Positions 1 to 3,942 of a stretch of 7,544 nucleotides of DNA are shown here, in pieces. Within the stretch, counting starts at the first letter, position 1, and each line of letters opens with the position of its first letter. Made by a program: the position numbers and the translations under genes. This stretch comes from Planctomycetota bacterium (GTDB lineage: Bacteria > Planctomycetota > Phycisphaerae > Sedimentisphaerales > Anaerohalosphaeraceae). The notes below the pieces were generated by a model. That model was not told the DNA's origin. It was given only the letters and a program-made list of their open reading frames with translations, and made no database searches. The DNA lies in NCBI GenBank assembly GCA_019456245.1, contig VRUF01000107.1, positions 1-7,544 on the forward strand, given 5' to 3'.

Positions 1-168
1 GAGGAAGGGCGTTGTAGTATATCCTGGTGGAGGTGGAAGAACTCACCAAAGCCCCCCCAGGATATTGGCTTTTTTGCTCCAAACTATTTACCGTTGCCAG
101 GAAGAACAAAAACCCTGCCTCCGGAAATGAGCGTCACAAAAACACGCCACCCTACAACACCCTTCCTC
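1..168. repeat. Inverted repeat, 17-bp arms 1-17 and 152-168
   Basis: GAGGAAGGGCGTTGTAG at 1-17 is matched on the other strand by CTACAACACCCTTCCTC at 152-168 with one mismatch. The left arm begins at the first base of the window, so it may continue outside. Nested inside is a perfect pair, ATATCCTGG (19-27) and CCAGGATAT (57-65), followed by TTGGCTTTTTTG. The nested arms could form a terminator or a larger cruciform. Confidence 0.6.
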
Positions 169-211
169 TTTTGCCTATGATCAAATTATCCGCCCCGGCG
201 GAGCCGTGGCG

Positions 212-241
212 CTCCCGGAGAGCTCGGGAGTTGGCTTTTTT
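212..241 (+). terminator. Probable rightward intrinsic terminator
   Basis: CTCCCG (212-217) pairs with CGGGAG (225-230) across a 7-nt loop. TTGG, a C and six T (236-241) follow. No rightward gene ends nearby inside the window. It could terminate transcripts coming from the left edge, or late transcripts if the molecule is circular. Confidence 0.5.
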
Positions 242-309
242 GAGTTATTTCATTCTTTTTAGGGAGGTGGCAGCGCCACCCGGGTCCGGCAGGACGCCGG
301 AAAGGATTA

Positions 310-334
310 GGCCCGCCAGAGGCGGGCCAGTTTT
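310..334. terminator. GC hairpin closing the leftward operon
   Basis: GGCCCGCC (310-317) and GGCGGGCC (321-328) form a perfect 8-bp stem with an AGA loop. It lies 14 bases beyond the stop codon of the leftward 51-aa gene. On the left strand the stem is followed by TAATCCTTT, a poor T-tract. On the right strand it is followed by AGTTTT. It may work in both directions. The structure is clear, but efficient termination is inferred. Confidence 0.55.
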
Positions 335-342
335 AAAAAAGC

Positions 343-498
343 TCATTCGGGCATGGGCTTCATAGGAATTTCAACTTGTTTTTTGATAACTAAGATTACG
401 CTATCATCCGACATGCGCTGCTCCTGTTTTTCCCATCCAAATCCTCTAACCAAATTCATCACCCGCTCAACTTCAATTTCAACCGGAATTTCGGGCAT
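343..498 (-). CDS. 51-aa conserved-looking small protein, function unknown
   Basis: I do not recognise this family. The ATG at 498 is chosen because AAAGGAGG lies directly upstream of it on the left strand. A longer reading from about 540 has no such site. The product is small and mixed alpha/beta: an acidic start (PEIPVEIEVERV), a central FGWEK motif near residues 20-24, then an alternating hydrophobic strand (SVILVIKKQVEI). It contains no cysteines and no membrane segment. It is the last gene of the leftward block, 54 bp after the peptidase-like gene and just before the hairpin at 310-328. The strong ribosome site makes real expression likely. The role is unknown. Confidence 0.7.
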   Translation of the reverse strand: MPEIPVEIEVERVMNLVRGFGWEKQEQRMSDDSVILVIKKQVEIPMKPMPE

Positions 499-552
499 TT
501 GCTTACCTCCTTTTATGTGTAAATTAATAAAAAACCCCAAAAGTACAGAAAG

Positions 553-843
553 CTATTTAGGGTTGTGTTCAATATGAATGTGATCGGCCTTTAAGACAAC
601 GTTATACGCCAGGGGCAACGCTGCTCTGATTACGTGATAAACGTTTTTCGGCGGCGGCCCGAGTCCTATGTGGAAAGCGAGGTGATGGGAGTACATCGAA
701 GTTGCGCAATGCTTGCCCTCGTAGGTTGAAGTTATAGTTAATTCCGAGAGACTACGAAACTTACTCATGCTTTCCAACGCGTCAAGGATCTTGCAGATCA
801 GCGGCTTTAACTGTGATACATCGACTCCCTTTTTTGTCAGCAT
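553..843 (-). CDS. M15-peptidase-like protein with degenerate active site
   Basis: This 96-aa protein resembles the short phage-type D-Ala-D-Ala carboxypeptidase (M15-like) family. Matching parts are ITSTYEGKH (residues 37-45), the S-x-x-x-x-x-x-A stretch at 49-60, and the end VVLKADHIHIE (82-92). From memory, family members read S-L-H-x-x-G-x-A-x-D in the middle and V-V-L-E-x-D-H-x-H-x-E at the end, where the first H, the D and the late H bind zinc and the E is the catalytic base. Here the H is Tyr51, the D is His58 and the E is Lys85; only His88 and His90 remain. Each change could arise from a single base substitution. The reading frame is intact. The start has AAAGGA about 8 bases upstream. 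Its first 62 bases overlap the end of the small membrane protein gene in another frame. A lytic role is doubtful; a binding or structural role is possible. Confidence 0.65.
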   Translation of the reverse strand: MLTKKGVDVSQLKPLICKILDALESMSKFRSLSELTITSTYEGKHCATSMYSHHLAFHIGLGPPPKNVYHVIRAALPLAYNVVLKADHIHIEHNPK

Positions 844-946
844 TTTTTAAGTCCTTTCGAAATAACGAATAAAGTACGAACACGGCCAAGCACCAGCCCG
901 CGCAAAGACCTGTAAAAAAAGATGTCATATCAATGTCTATGGCCAT
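782..946 (-). CDS. Small single-span membrane protein, holin-like candidate
   Basis: This 54-aa frame starts with ATG at 946, preceded by AAAGGAG with good spacing and only 19 bp after the ParB-like stop codon. It ends with TGA at 782-784. Residues about 9-29 (SFFTGLCAGWCLAVFVLYSLF) form one clear membrane span. A basic stretch, RKDLKNADKKGSR, follows, so by the positive-inside rule the C-terminus should be cytoplasmic. It overlaps the start of the peptidase-like gene by 62 bp in a different frame, so the two are probably translationally coupled. A tiny membrane protein beside a peptidoglycan-hydrolase-like gene is the usual setting of a holin or lysis accessory protein, but the single span and the degenerate partner make that only a suggestion. 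No family is recognised. Confidence 0.6.
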   Translation of the reverse strand: MAIDIDMTSFFTGLCAGWCLAVFVLYSLFRKDLKNADKKGSRCITVKAADLQDP

Positions 947-965
947 CCTGCTCTCTCCTTTACTC

Positions 966-1760
966 CTATCCCTTTATTGCTTCAACGACTTTATGGTAGC
1001 AGTCGGGACACATCCGCAGTTCCTTTAGTAGCGACAGCTCGACAGGGCCTCGACAAGCCTGACATGACCGATAAATTTTCTCGTCAAAAGAAGCTCCCTG
1101 ATCTAGCCCCCCTAGTTCGACAGTAGGACCGGAATTTCTTTGCTCTTTGCGGTGCTCTTGAACCCATTGCCGAGCGACGGCCACAGTAATCCCATGCTCG
1201 ACCGCCATTAGCAGTAAATAATCACGGTGGGCCTCATCGGAACATGACCAGAGCTCTTCAGCCACTCCTGCGCTGATCTTGCCGGAGTGTAACGCCTCTT
1301 GAAATGACGTCGGCATCCGGAGGACTTGCATACGTCGCTTGATAACCCCGGCACTCTTTCCGGTCTTGGAAGCGACTTGATCGAGAGTCATTCCCAGGTC
1401 TTTTACGAGCCGGGCATAAACCAGGGCCTCTTCGTAAATCGAAAGGTTTTCGCGCTGAATGTTCTCGGTGGCTCGGGCGATAGAGACCTCCTTAGGACTC
1501 ATTTCCTTAACGCTAGCCATAATGTCCTTCCAGCCCAATTTTTCAACGGCCCGGAACCTCCGATCACCGAACACAATTTCAAAGCGATCGCCAGAAACGG
1601 CCAGCAGGATGGGTGACATTAAGCCGATCTCAGAAATCGAGTCCGCAAGCTCCTCAACGGCCTGGGCGGAAATTTCGAGCCGGTCAGCTTTTTGTGGTGG
1701 GTCAATCAGCCTTAACAGGACTTTCTTGTAGGTGTGCTTTTTTGTGCTTTTTGAGTTCAA
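966..1760 (-). CDS. ParB/Spo0J-family protein with C-terminal zinc-ribbon-like motif
   Basis: This 264-aa protein is a member of the ParB/RepB/Spo0J family. The N-terminal ParB domain has the GDRRFRA box (residues 65-71) and the ENIQRENLSIYEEA box (99-112), the two motifs that bind CTP in ParB clamps. A helix-turn-helix follows (about 124-150, MTLDQVASKTGKSAGVIKRR). The end carries two CxxC pairs, Cys233/Cys236 and Cys251/Cys254, which suggests a zinc ribbon in place of the usual coiled dimer domain. No ParA gene is visible. The start must be TTG at 1760 or later: an in-frame TAA lies two codons before it, and no ATG or GTG fits between. There is no obvious Shine-Dalgarno site. The gene overlaps the AbrB-like gene by 59 bp, so translation is probably coupled. 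Likely roles are DNA partition or clamp-type regulation of the element. Family membership is firm, the exact role is not. Confidence 0.88.
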   Translation of the reverse strand: MNSKSTKKHTYKKVLLRLIDPPQKADRLEISAQAVEELADSISEIGLMSPILLAVSGDRFEIVFGDRRFRAVEKLGWKDIMASVKEMSPKEVSIARATENIQRENLSIYEEALVYARLVKDLGMTLDQVASKTGKSAGVIKRRMQVLRMPTSFQEALHSGKISAGVAEELWSCSDEAHRDYLLLMAVEHGITVAVARQWVQEHRKEQRNSGPTVELGGLDQGASFDEKIYRSCQACRGPVELSLLKELRMCPDCYHKVVEAIKG

Positions 1761-1908
1761 GTTTCTTTATCTCAATGGTGTTTTCTGCGTTTATTCGTAT
1801 TTCGCAGTAACTTTTCCCGCGCAACTCGGCTTGATCGGCTAGGGCCTTGGGGATTGTGACCCTAACTTGCCGGAGCGAATGCTCTATCTTGACAATATGC
1901 CTTAACAT
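1702..1908 (-). CDS. AbrB/SpoVT-type DNA-binding protein
   Basis: The predicted 68-aa product fits the swapped-hairpin AbrB/MazE fold. The core is SLRQVRVTIPKALADQAEL (residues 11-29), matching the family pattern 'R-x-[VI]-T-[IL]-P-K-x-[LI]', followed by two strands, SYCEIRI and TIEIKKLEL. The tail is lysine-rich. The start at 1908 gives the normal length for this family. A frame continuing to 2070 adds an unrelated, Shine-Dalgarno-free extension. The ribosome site at 1908 is weak (ACGGGGCC), and the transcript may be nearly leaderless. It is the first gene of the leftward block and overlaps the ParB-like gene. An 11-bp inverted repeat brackets its start, which suggests autoregulation. It could instead be an orphan antitoxin-like protein, but no toxin gene is adjacent. 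Confidence 0.8.
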   Translation of the reverse strand: MLRHIVKIEHSLRQVRVTIPKALADQAELRGKSYCEIRINAENTIEIKKLELKKHKKAHLQESPVKAD

Positions 1909-1944
1909 GGCCCCGTAGTAGTCTATTAGTATAATATTGTCAAG
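1888..1944. promoter_or_regulatory. Inverted-repeat operator and promoter of the AbrB-like gene
   Basis: CTTGACAATAT (1888-1898) and ATATTGTCAAG (1934-1944) are perfect 11-bp inverted arms separated by 35 bp. The right arm contains, on the left strand, TTGACA (1943-1938), a perfect -35 hexamer. At 17-bp spacing the -10 would be TACTAC (1920-1915), which is weak. A TATACT at 1933-1928 is an alternative -10 without a good -35. The left arm lies inside codons 4-7 of the gene. A dimeric or tetrameric regulator bridging both arms would block the promoter and the start codon. The repeat is visible in the sequence; the function is inferred. Confidence 0.6.
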
Positions 1945-2101
1945 CACTTTTTTTGGCCAAAAGGCGTTATTTTTTTGCGCTTGCCGTAACTGGTTGATTT
2001 TATTGGAAGGGGCCGGGGCGGAAAAAATTGACAAAGCCTGGCTAGCCGTGTGACATAAATGGCACACCATATTCCCCTTCGGGTAGAGTATTATATCAGG
2101 T

Positions 2102-2129
2102 TGCCGTTTTTAGGGAACGGCACATTTTT
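2102..2129 (+). terminator. Terminator-like hairpin in the intergenic region
   Basis: TGCCGTT (2102-2108) pairs with AACGGCA (2116-2122) across a 7-nt loop, followed by CA and five T. It is preceded by no rightward gene. It may end a short untranslated rightward transcript, for example one starting from the TTGACA at 2028. A structural DNA role is also possible. Confidence 0.4.
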
Positions 2130-2234
2130 AAAAGGTGCCTGGTTCCCAGGCGGCGATCAAAGCACAGTGTTAATCCCTATCCTGGCCGGTGATGAACTCC
2201 AGCGGAAAGGCTTCGCTCGACCAGCGCAAAACCC

Positions 2235-2270
2235 CGCCGGATCTAGACGACTTTTTTTTACCGGCGCGGG
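2235..2270. repeat. Long-loop GC stem with an eight-T loop
   Basis: CGCCGG (2235-2240) pairs with CCGGCG (2261-2266). Three further C-G pairs, 2232-2234 with 2268-2270, extend it past a one-base bulge. The 20-nt loop contains eight consecutive T (2252-2259). It does not look like a normal terminator because the T-run is inside the loop. A folded DNA or RNA element is a guess. Confidence 0.4.
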
Positions 2271-2385
2271 AACTTTTATATGAAATCAGGTAGTTAGATT
2301 AATATCGGTAGGGGAGAATAGCAAAAAGCGTGCCAACCAGGATGCCGAAAACCGTCAAAATGTTGGCGGGAAAATGCGGGGTATC

Positions 2386-2460
2386 TTATTGATATTACTG
2401 ACAAATATTAAGAGTGTCAATAAATTGACGATTGGTGTCAATAGTTTGACGAAATCAGTG
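2386..2460. promoter_or_regulatory. Tandem-palindrome operator with possible divergent promoters
   Basis: GTCAATAAATTGAC (2416-2429) and GTCAATAGTTTGAC (2437-2450) are two GTCAA-N4-TTGAC palindromes with centres exactly 21 bp apart, two turns of the helix. Both sit in a 21-bp tandem unit beginning GTGTCAATA. A related CTGACA lies at 2398-2403. Promoter-like pairs overlap them. Rightward, CTGACA (2398-2403), 17 bp and TAAATT (2421-2426). Leftward, TTGACA (2420-2415), 17 bp and TAATAT (2397-2392). A repressor binding cooperatively to the two palindromes would control both directions. Iterons for a replication protein are the main alternative. Confidence 0.6.
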
Positions 2461-2559
2461 ATTGGCCTCCTGTCTCTGCAGCAGAGAGGCAGGGAAGTTA
2501 TTGATATTATTAAGAATAAAAAACCTTATATATGGTATTATATGGCACGTGACTTGCAG

Positions 2560-2565
2560 TATAAT
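2560..2565 (+). promoter_or_regulatory. Candidate -10 box for the early operon
   Basis: A perfect TATAAT lies 37 bp before the start of the first early gene. No good -35 hexamer stands 16-18 bp upstream, so an activator would be needed or the true promoter lies in the operator cluster further left. A CACGTG palindrome is immediately upstream (2547-2552). Confidence 0.4.
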
Positions 2566-2601
2566 AGGGTAATACTAACAACAAAAAACGGGAGGTGCAA
2601 A

Positions 2602-2799
2602 ATGAAAACGGAACTACGCAAACGATGGGATAAGGGGGAAGTAGGGATCCTGAACAGCGGGATATACATGACGGCAGGGAAACGGAGTGACGCATTTGAA
2701 AAAGATGCCCTATTGTATTGCTCGCAAAACAACCAGGATTGCAACACGTGCTCTCTAGTCAATTATGGCCGGGATTGCCATAATAATAAAATAGATTAA
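2602..2799 (+). CDS. Small four-cysteine protein, early gene
   Basis: This is a 65-aa protein of unknown function. The start at 2602 is set by GGGAGGTGCAAA just upstream. The frame is open further left, but the extension has no ribosome site and runs through the operator region. The N-terminal half is charged (KTELRKRWDKGEVG). The C-terminal half has four cysteines in the pattern C-x6-C-x2-C-x8-C (Cys40, 47, 50, 59), suitable for one zinc ion or a small metal site. Short proteins of this kind are common in phage early regions of Bacillota, and some act on host enzymes, but nothing here identifies a target. It heads a four-gene rightward run. Eleven bases near its 3' end (2767-2777) can pair with the hairpin before the next gene. 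Confidence 0.75.
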   Translation: MKTELRKRWDKGEVGILNSGIYMTAGKRSDAFEKDALLYCSQNNQDCNTCSLVNYGRDCHNNKID

Positions 2800-2812
2800 A
2801 AGCGGTGACAAG

Positions 2813-2842
2813 TGGGTTAATCAATCCCGGCCGCTGGCCGGG
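2813..2842 (+). repeat. 30-bp direct repeat copy 1, hairpin before an early gene
   Basis: This sequence is identical to 3517-3546. Its second half is a perfect hairpin, CCCGGCC (2826-2832), GCT loop, GGCCGGG (2836-2842), that ends 3 bases before the Shine-Dalgarno region of the next gene. The first half is TGGGTTAATCAAT. The 21 bases at 2840-2860, covering the ribosome site and start codon, recur at 3235-3255. This indicates a duplicated leader cassette. Confidence 0.85.
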
Positions 2843-2856
2843 GCGGGAGGTGTAAA

Positions 2857-3216
2857 ATGAGAACAGCAATAAAACAAATTGAAATTGATGTGGCAATGCA
2901 GAGTGATACAATAAGAGAACTCTTGAACAGCAATCGGTCGCTGTCGATTGAGATCACAGATCATATCTGCGCTCTCGAATTTAAAAAGTACGCAAAGAAG
3001 TTCGTCTGGAATGAAAATGAATATACTGCTACATTTGACGACATCAGCAATGTGTCTGTATCGATCGAAGATTTTATCATGTATCAGATGCAATACACTG
3101 ACTCAGCAATCGAAATCGAAAACAGATATATACATATTATTGAAGATTTGCGTGATTTGCAGGATACCGCAAAAACCGAGCTGATAAAAGAATTTGCCGA
3201 TCAAAAACATAGATAA
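2857..3216 (+). CDS. 119-aa helical acidic protein, function unknown
   Basis: The start at 2857 follows GGGAGGTGTAAA with 5 bases after GGAGGT. The protein has 119 residues, no cysteine motif apart from one Cys, and no membrane span. The sequence suggests an N-terminal amphipathic helix (TAIKQIEIDVAMQSDTIRELL), a middle segment with FVWNENEYTATFDD that may form short strands, and a long C-terminal helix (YTDSAIEIENRYIHIIEDLRDL onward) that could form a coiled coil. It is rich in Asp, Glu and Ile. I do not recognise it. It is the second of four early genes, and its leader contains the 30-bp hairpin repeat. AT-rich codon use matches the neighbouring early genes and differs from the late structural genes. 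Confidence 0.75.
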   Translation: MRTAIKQIEIDVAMQSDTIRELLNSNRSLSIEITDHICALEFKKYAKKFVWNENEYTATFDDISNVSVSIEDFIMYQMQYTDSAIEIENRYIHIIEDLRDLQDTAKTELIKEFADQKHR

Positions 3217-3227
3217 ATTAATTAACA

Positions 3228-3239
3228 GCCCTGCGGGGC
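3228..3239 (+). repeat. Short GC hairpin before the third early gene
   Basis: GCCC (3228-3231) pairs with GGGC (3236-3239) around a TGCG loop, immediately upstream of GGGAGGTGTAAA. It is in the same position as the larger hairpins in the other two leaders but has a different stem, so the structure is kept while the sequence differs. Confidence 0.55.
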
Positions 3240-3251
3240 GGGAGGTGTAAA

Positions 3252-3524
3252 ATGATGTATGATTTAACGGGAATTGAAAAGGGAACGGTCATCGTTATAT
3301 CGGAAAGAAATAGGTCGCTGGATAATGGCAAAACGTGGCATGTGTTAAAATCCACCAGGGTCATTGAGGATGATGAAGCTTTTGTGGGAATTCAGGGTGA
3401 AAATGGGCCCAGCGAAAGCGGATTTTGGGGGAATTGCAACGAAATCCGATCGGGCCATATCACGAAATATTGTAGCAAATACGACGGAAACCGCTGGCGC
3501 AGTATGCGGCGCCAAATGGGTTAA
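3252..3524 (+). CDS. 90-aa beta-rich small protein, function unknown
   Basis: The start at 3252 is chosen over the adjacent ATG at 3255 because its distance from GGAGGT (5 bases) matches the preceding genes exactly. The N-terminal part reads like a small beta barrel: GTVIVISERNRSLDNGKTWHVL followed by STRVIEDDEAFVGIQG. Glycines and aromatic residues follow (SGFWGNCNEI), then a basic tail (YDGNRWRSMRRQMG). Two cysteines, at residues 62 and 74, are not a recognisable motif. The basic tail could bind nucleic acid; this is only an inference. The stop codon TAA (3522-3524) lies inside the second copy of the 30-bp repeat, so the repeat provides the end of this gene as well as the leader of the next one. 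Confidence 0.7.
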   Translation: MMYDLTGIEKGTVIVISERNRSLDNGKTWHVLKSTRVIEDDEAFVGIQGENGPSESGFWGNCNEIRSGHITKYCSKYDGNRWRSMRRQMG

Positions 3525-3546
3525 TCAATCCCGGCCGCTGGCCGGG
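3517..3546 (+). repeat. 30-bp direct repeat copy 2, hairpin before an early gene
   Basis: A perfect copy of 2813-2842, 704 bp to the right. It contains the stop codon of the preceding gene and the hairpin CCCGGCC-GCT-GGCCGGG (3530-3546). It is followed by a different Shine-Dalgarno context, AAAAAGGAGGTGAAAACG, so the duplication ends at the hairpin here. Confidence 0.85.
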
Positions 3547-3565
3547 CAAAAAGGAGGTGAAAACG

Positions 3566-3790
3566 ATGGAATTATACAATGATCATCACGCTGAAGCGGT
3601 AGCCGTGGAAATATGGAAGGATAGCGGTATTAATGATAAATTAAAAACAGAAATAGCGGAATTTAAAGAAGCCTTTGATCGGGAATTTTGGAGAATGGGG
3701 AGAGACACCAAGCAAGTGGAATTTTACGCATTTCAGGGCCAGTTCCATAAAACTTGTTTGCAGATGGTTGAGAAGTTGCAGGGAAACTAA
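3566..3790 (+). CDS. 74-aa helical protein, function unknown
   Basis: The ATG at 3566 is preceded by AAGGAGGTGAAAACG. A GTG at 3557 lies inside that ribosome site and is not a plausible start. The protein is predicted to be mostly helical (HAEAVAVEIWKDSG, NDKLKTEIAEFKEAFDREFWRMG, VEFYAFQGQFHKTCLQMVEKL), rich in Glu, Lys and aromatic residues, with one cysteine and no membrane span. It resembles no family that I can name. It is the last of the four early genes and is followed after 25 bp by a strong terminator. Small helical early proteins of phages often bind a host protein or DNA, but nothing here shows which. Confidence 0.7.
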   Translation: MELYNDHHAEAVAVEIWKDSGINDKLKTEIAEFKEAFDREFWRMGRDTKQVEFYAFQGQFHKTCLQMVEKLQGN

Positions 3791-3815
3791 ACCGAATAAA
3801 AAGAACCCTTTGATG

Positions 3816-3855
3816 CCCGTGTGCTGAAAAATGGCACACGGGTATTTTGTTTTTG
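3816..3855 (+). terminator. Strong intrinsic terminator of the early operon
   Basis: CCCGTGTGC (3816-3824) and GCACACGGG (3834-3842) form a perfect 9-bp stem with a 9-nt loop. TATTTTGTTTTT follows. It lies 25 bp after the last early gene. The same stem may slow transcripts coming from the opposite gene. Confidence 0.9.
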
Positions 3856-3867
3856 TCACACGGGGAT

Positions 3868-3885
3868 CCTGGTGGCGCCACCAGG
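3868..3885. repeat. Perfect 18-bp palindrome
   Basis: CCTGGTGGCGCCACCAGG reads the same on both strands. The ATCCTGGTGG at 3866-3875 also occurs at 21-30, and its core GGTGGC...GCCACC occurs with a 3-nt spacer at 266-280. It lies between two terminator-like structures in a convergent intergenic region. With no central loop it is more like a protein-binding site, or a remnant of a terminator, than a good hairpin. Confidence 0.6.
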
Positions 3886-3902
3886 CTAAGTAAGATTTCG
3901 CC

Positions 3903-3936
3903 GGGGGGATGTTTTCCCCCCAAACCCCCCTTTTTT
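3903..3936 (+). terminator. Second terminator-like element with alternative stems
   Basis: GGGGGGA (3903-3909) can pair with TCCCCCC (3915-3921). The same G-run can also pair with the second C-run (3925-3930), which is followed directly by six T (3931-3936). The second pairing makes a standard rightward terminator, so this backs up the stronger one at 3816. It lies directly beyond the stop codon of the leftward winged-helix gene. Confidence 0.55.
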
Positions 3937-3942
3937 AACGGC

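Larger units (their letters stand above)
1..342. other. Non-coding, hairpin-rich left region
   Basis: I see no credible gene here. A rightward open frame covers most of the stretch, but it lacks a Shine-Dalgarno site and runs through all the hairpins. The region holds an imperfect 17-bp inverted repeat (1-17 with 152-168, one mismatch), a perfect 9-bp inverted repeat (19-27 with 57-65), a GC hairpin followed by six T (212-241), GGTGGC-AGC-GCCACC (266-280) and an 8-bp GC stem (310-328). The 12-mer TTGGCTTTTTTG occurs twice, at 65-76 and 231-242, each time just after a hairpin. The leftward genes end here. If the genome is circular, the rightward late genes would converge on the same place, so a cluster of terminators is the simplest reading. 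An origin or packaging site is an alternative that cannot be excluded. Confidence 0.6.
1945..2601. other. Non-coding regulatory region between divergent gene blocks
   Basis: No gene here has a ribosome site. The region contains TTGACA at 2028-2033, a hairpin TGCCGTT/AACGGCA (2102-2108 and 2116-2122) followed by a T-run, a hairpin GCCTGG-TTC-CCAGGC (2137-2151), and a larger stem CGCCGG/CCGGCG (2235-2240 and 2261-2266) whose loop carries eight T. An operator cluster at 2386-2460 follows, then a hairpin around 2469-2495. The 12-mer TTATTGATATTA occurs at 2386-2397 and 2498-2509, flanking the cluster. The left part could encode a structured RNA or hold a replication origin or ParB loading site. 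None of these can be assigned from sequence alone. Confidence 0.6.

Noticed and set aside
27..365. Rightward 112-codon open frame at the left end
   Set aside because: GTG start without a ribosome site; it passes through several hairpins and T-runs and has unbiased, proline-rich, low-quality sequence. It also overlaps the end of the leftward gene.
1702..1760. Programmed -1 frameshift fusing the AbrB-like and ParB-like proteins
   Set aside because: A-rich runs are present in the overlap, but the ParB frame is +1 relative to the AbrB frame, so a -1 slip would not produce the fusion. Coupled initiation at TTG is simpler.
1702..1908. Toxin-antitoxin pair
   Set aside because: The AbrB/MazE-like protein could be an antitoxin, but the adjacent overlapping gene is ParB-like and no toxin-like small gene is found beside it.
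2059..2283. Rightward 74-codon open frame in the central intergenic region
   Set aside because: No Shine-Dalgarno site before the ATG, no protein-like pattern, and it spans three hairpins.
2374..2601. N-terminal extension of the cysteine-rich early gene
   Set aside because: It would cover the tandem palindromes and the -10 box and has no ribosome site, while the ATG at 2602 has an excellent one.
2813..3546. CRISPR array
   Set aside because: Only two copies of the 30-bp repeat exist, 704 bp apart, with genes between them and no regular spacers.
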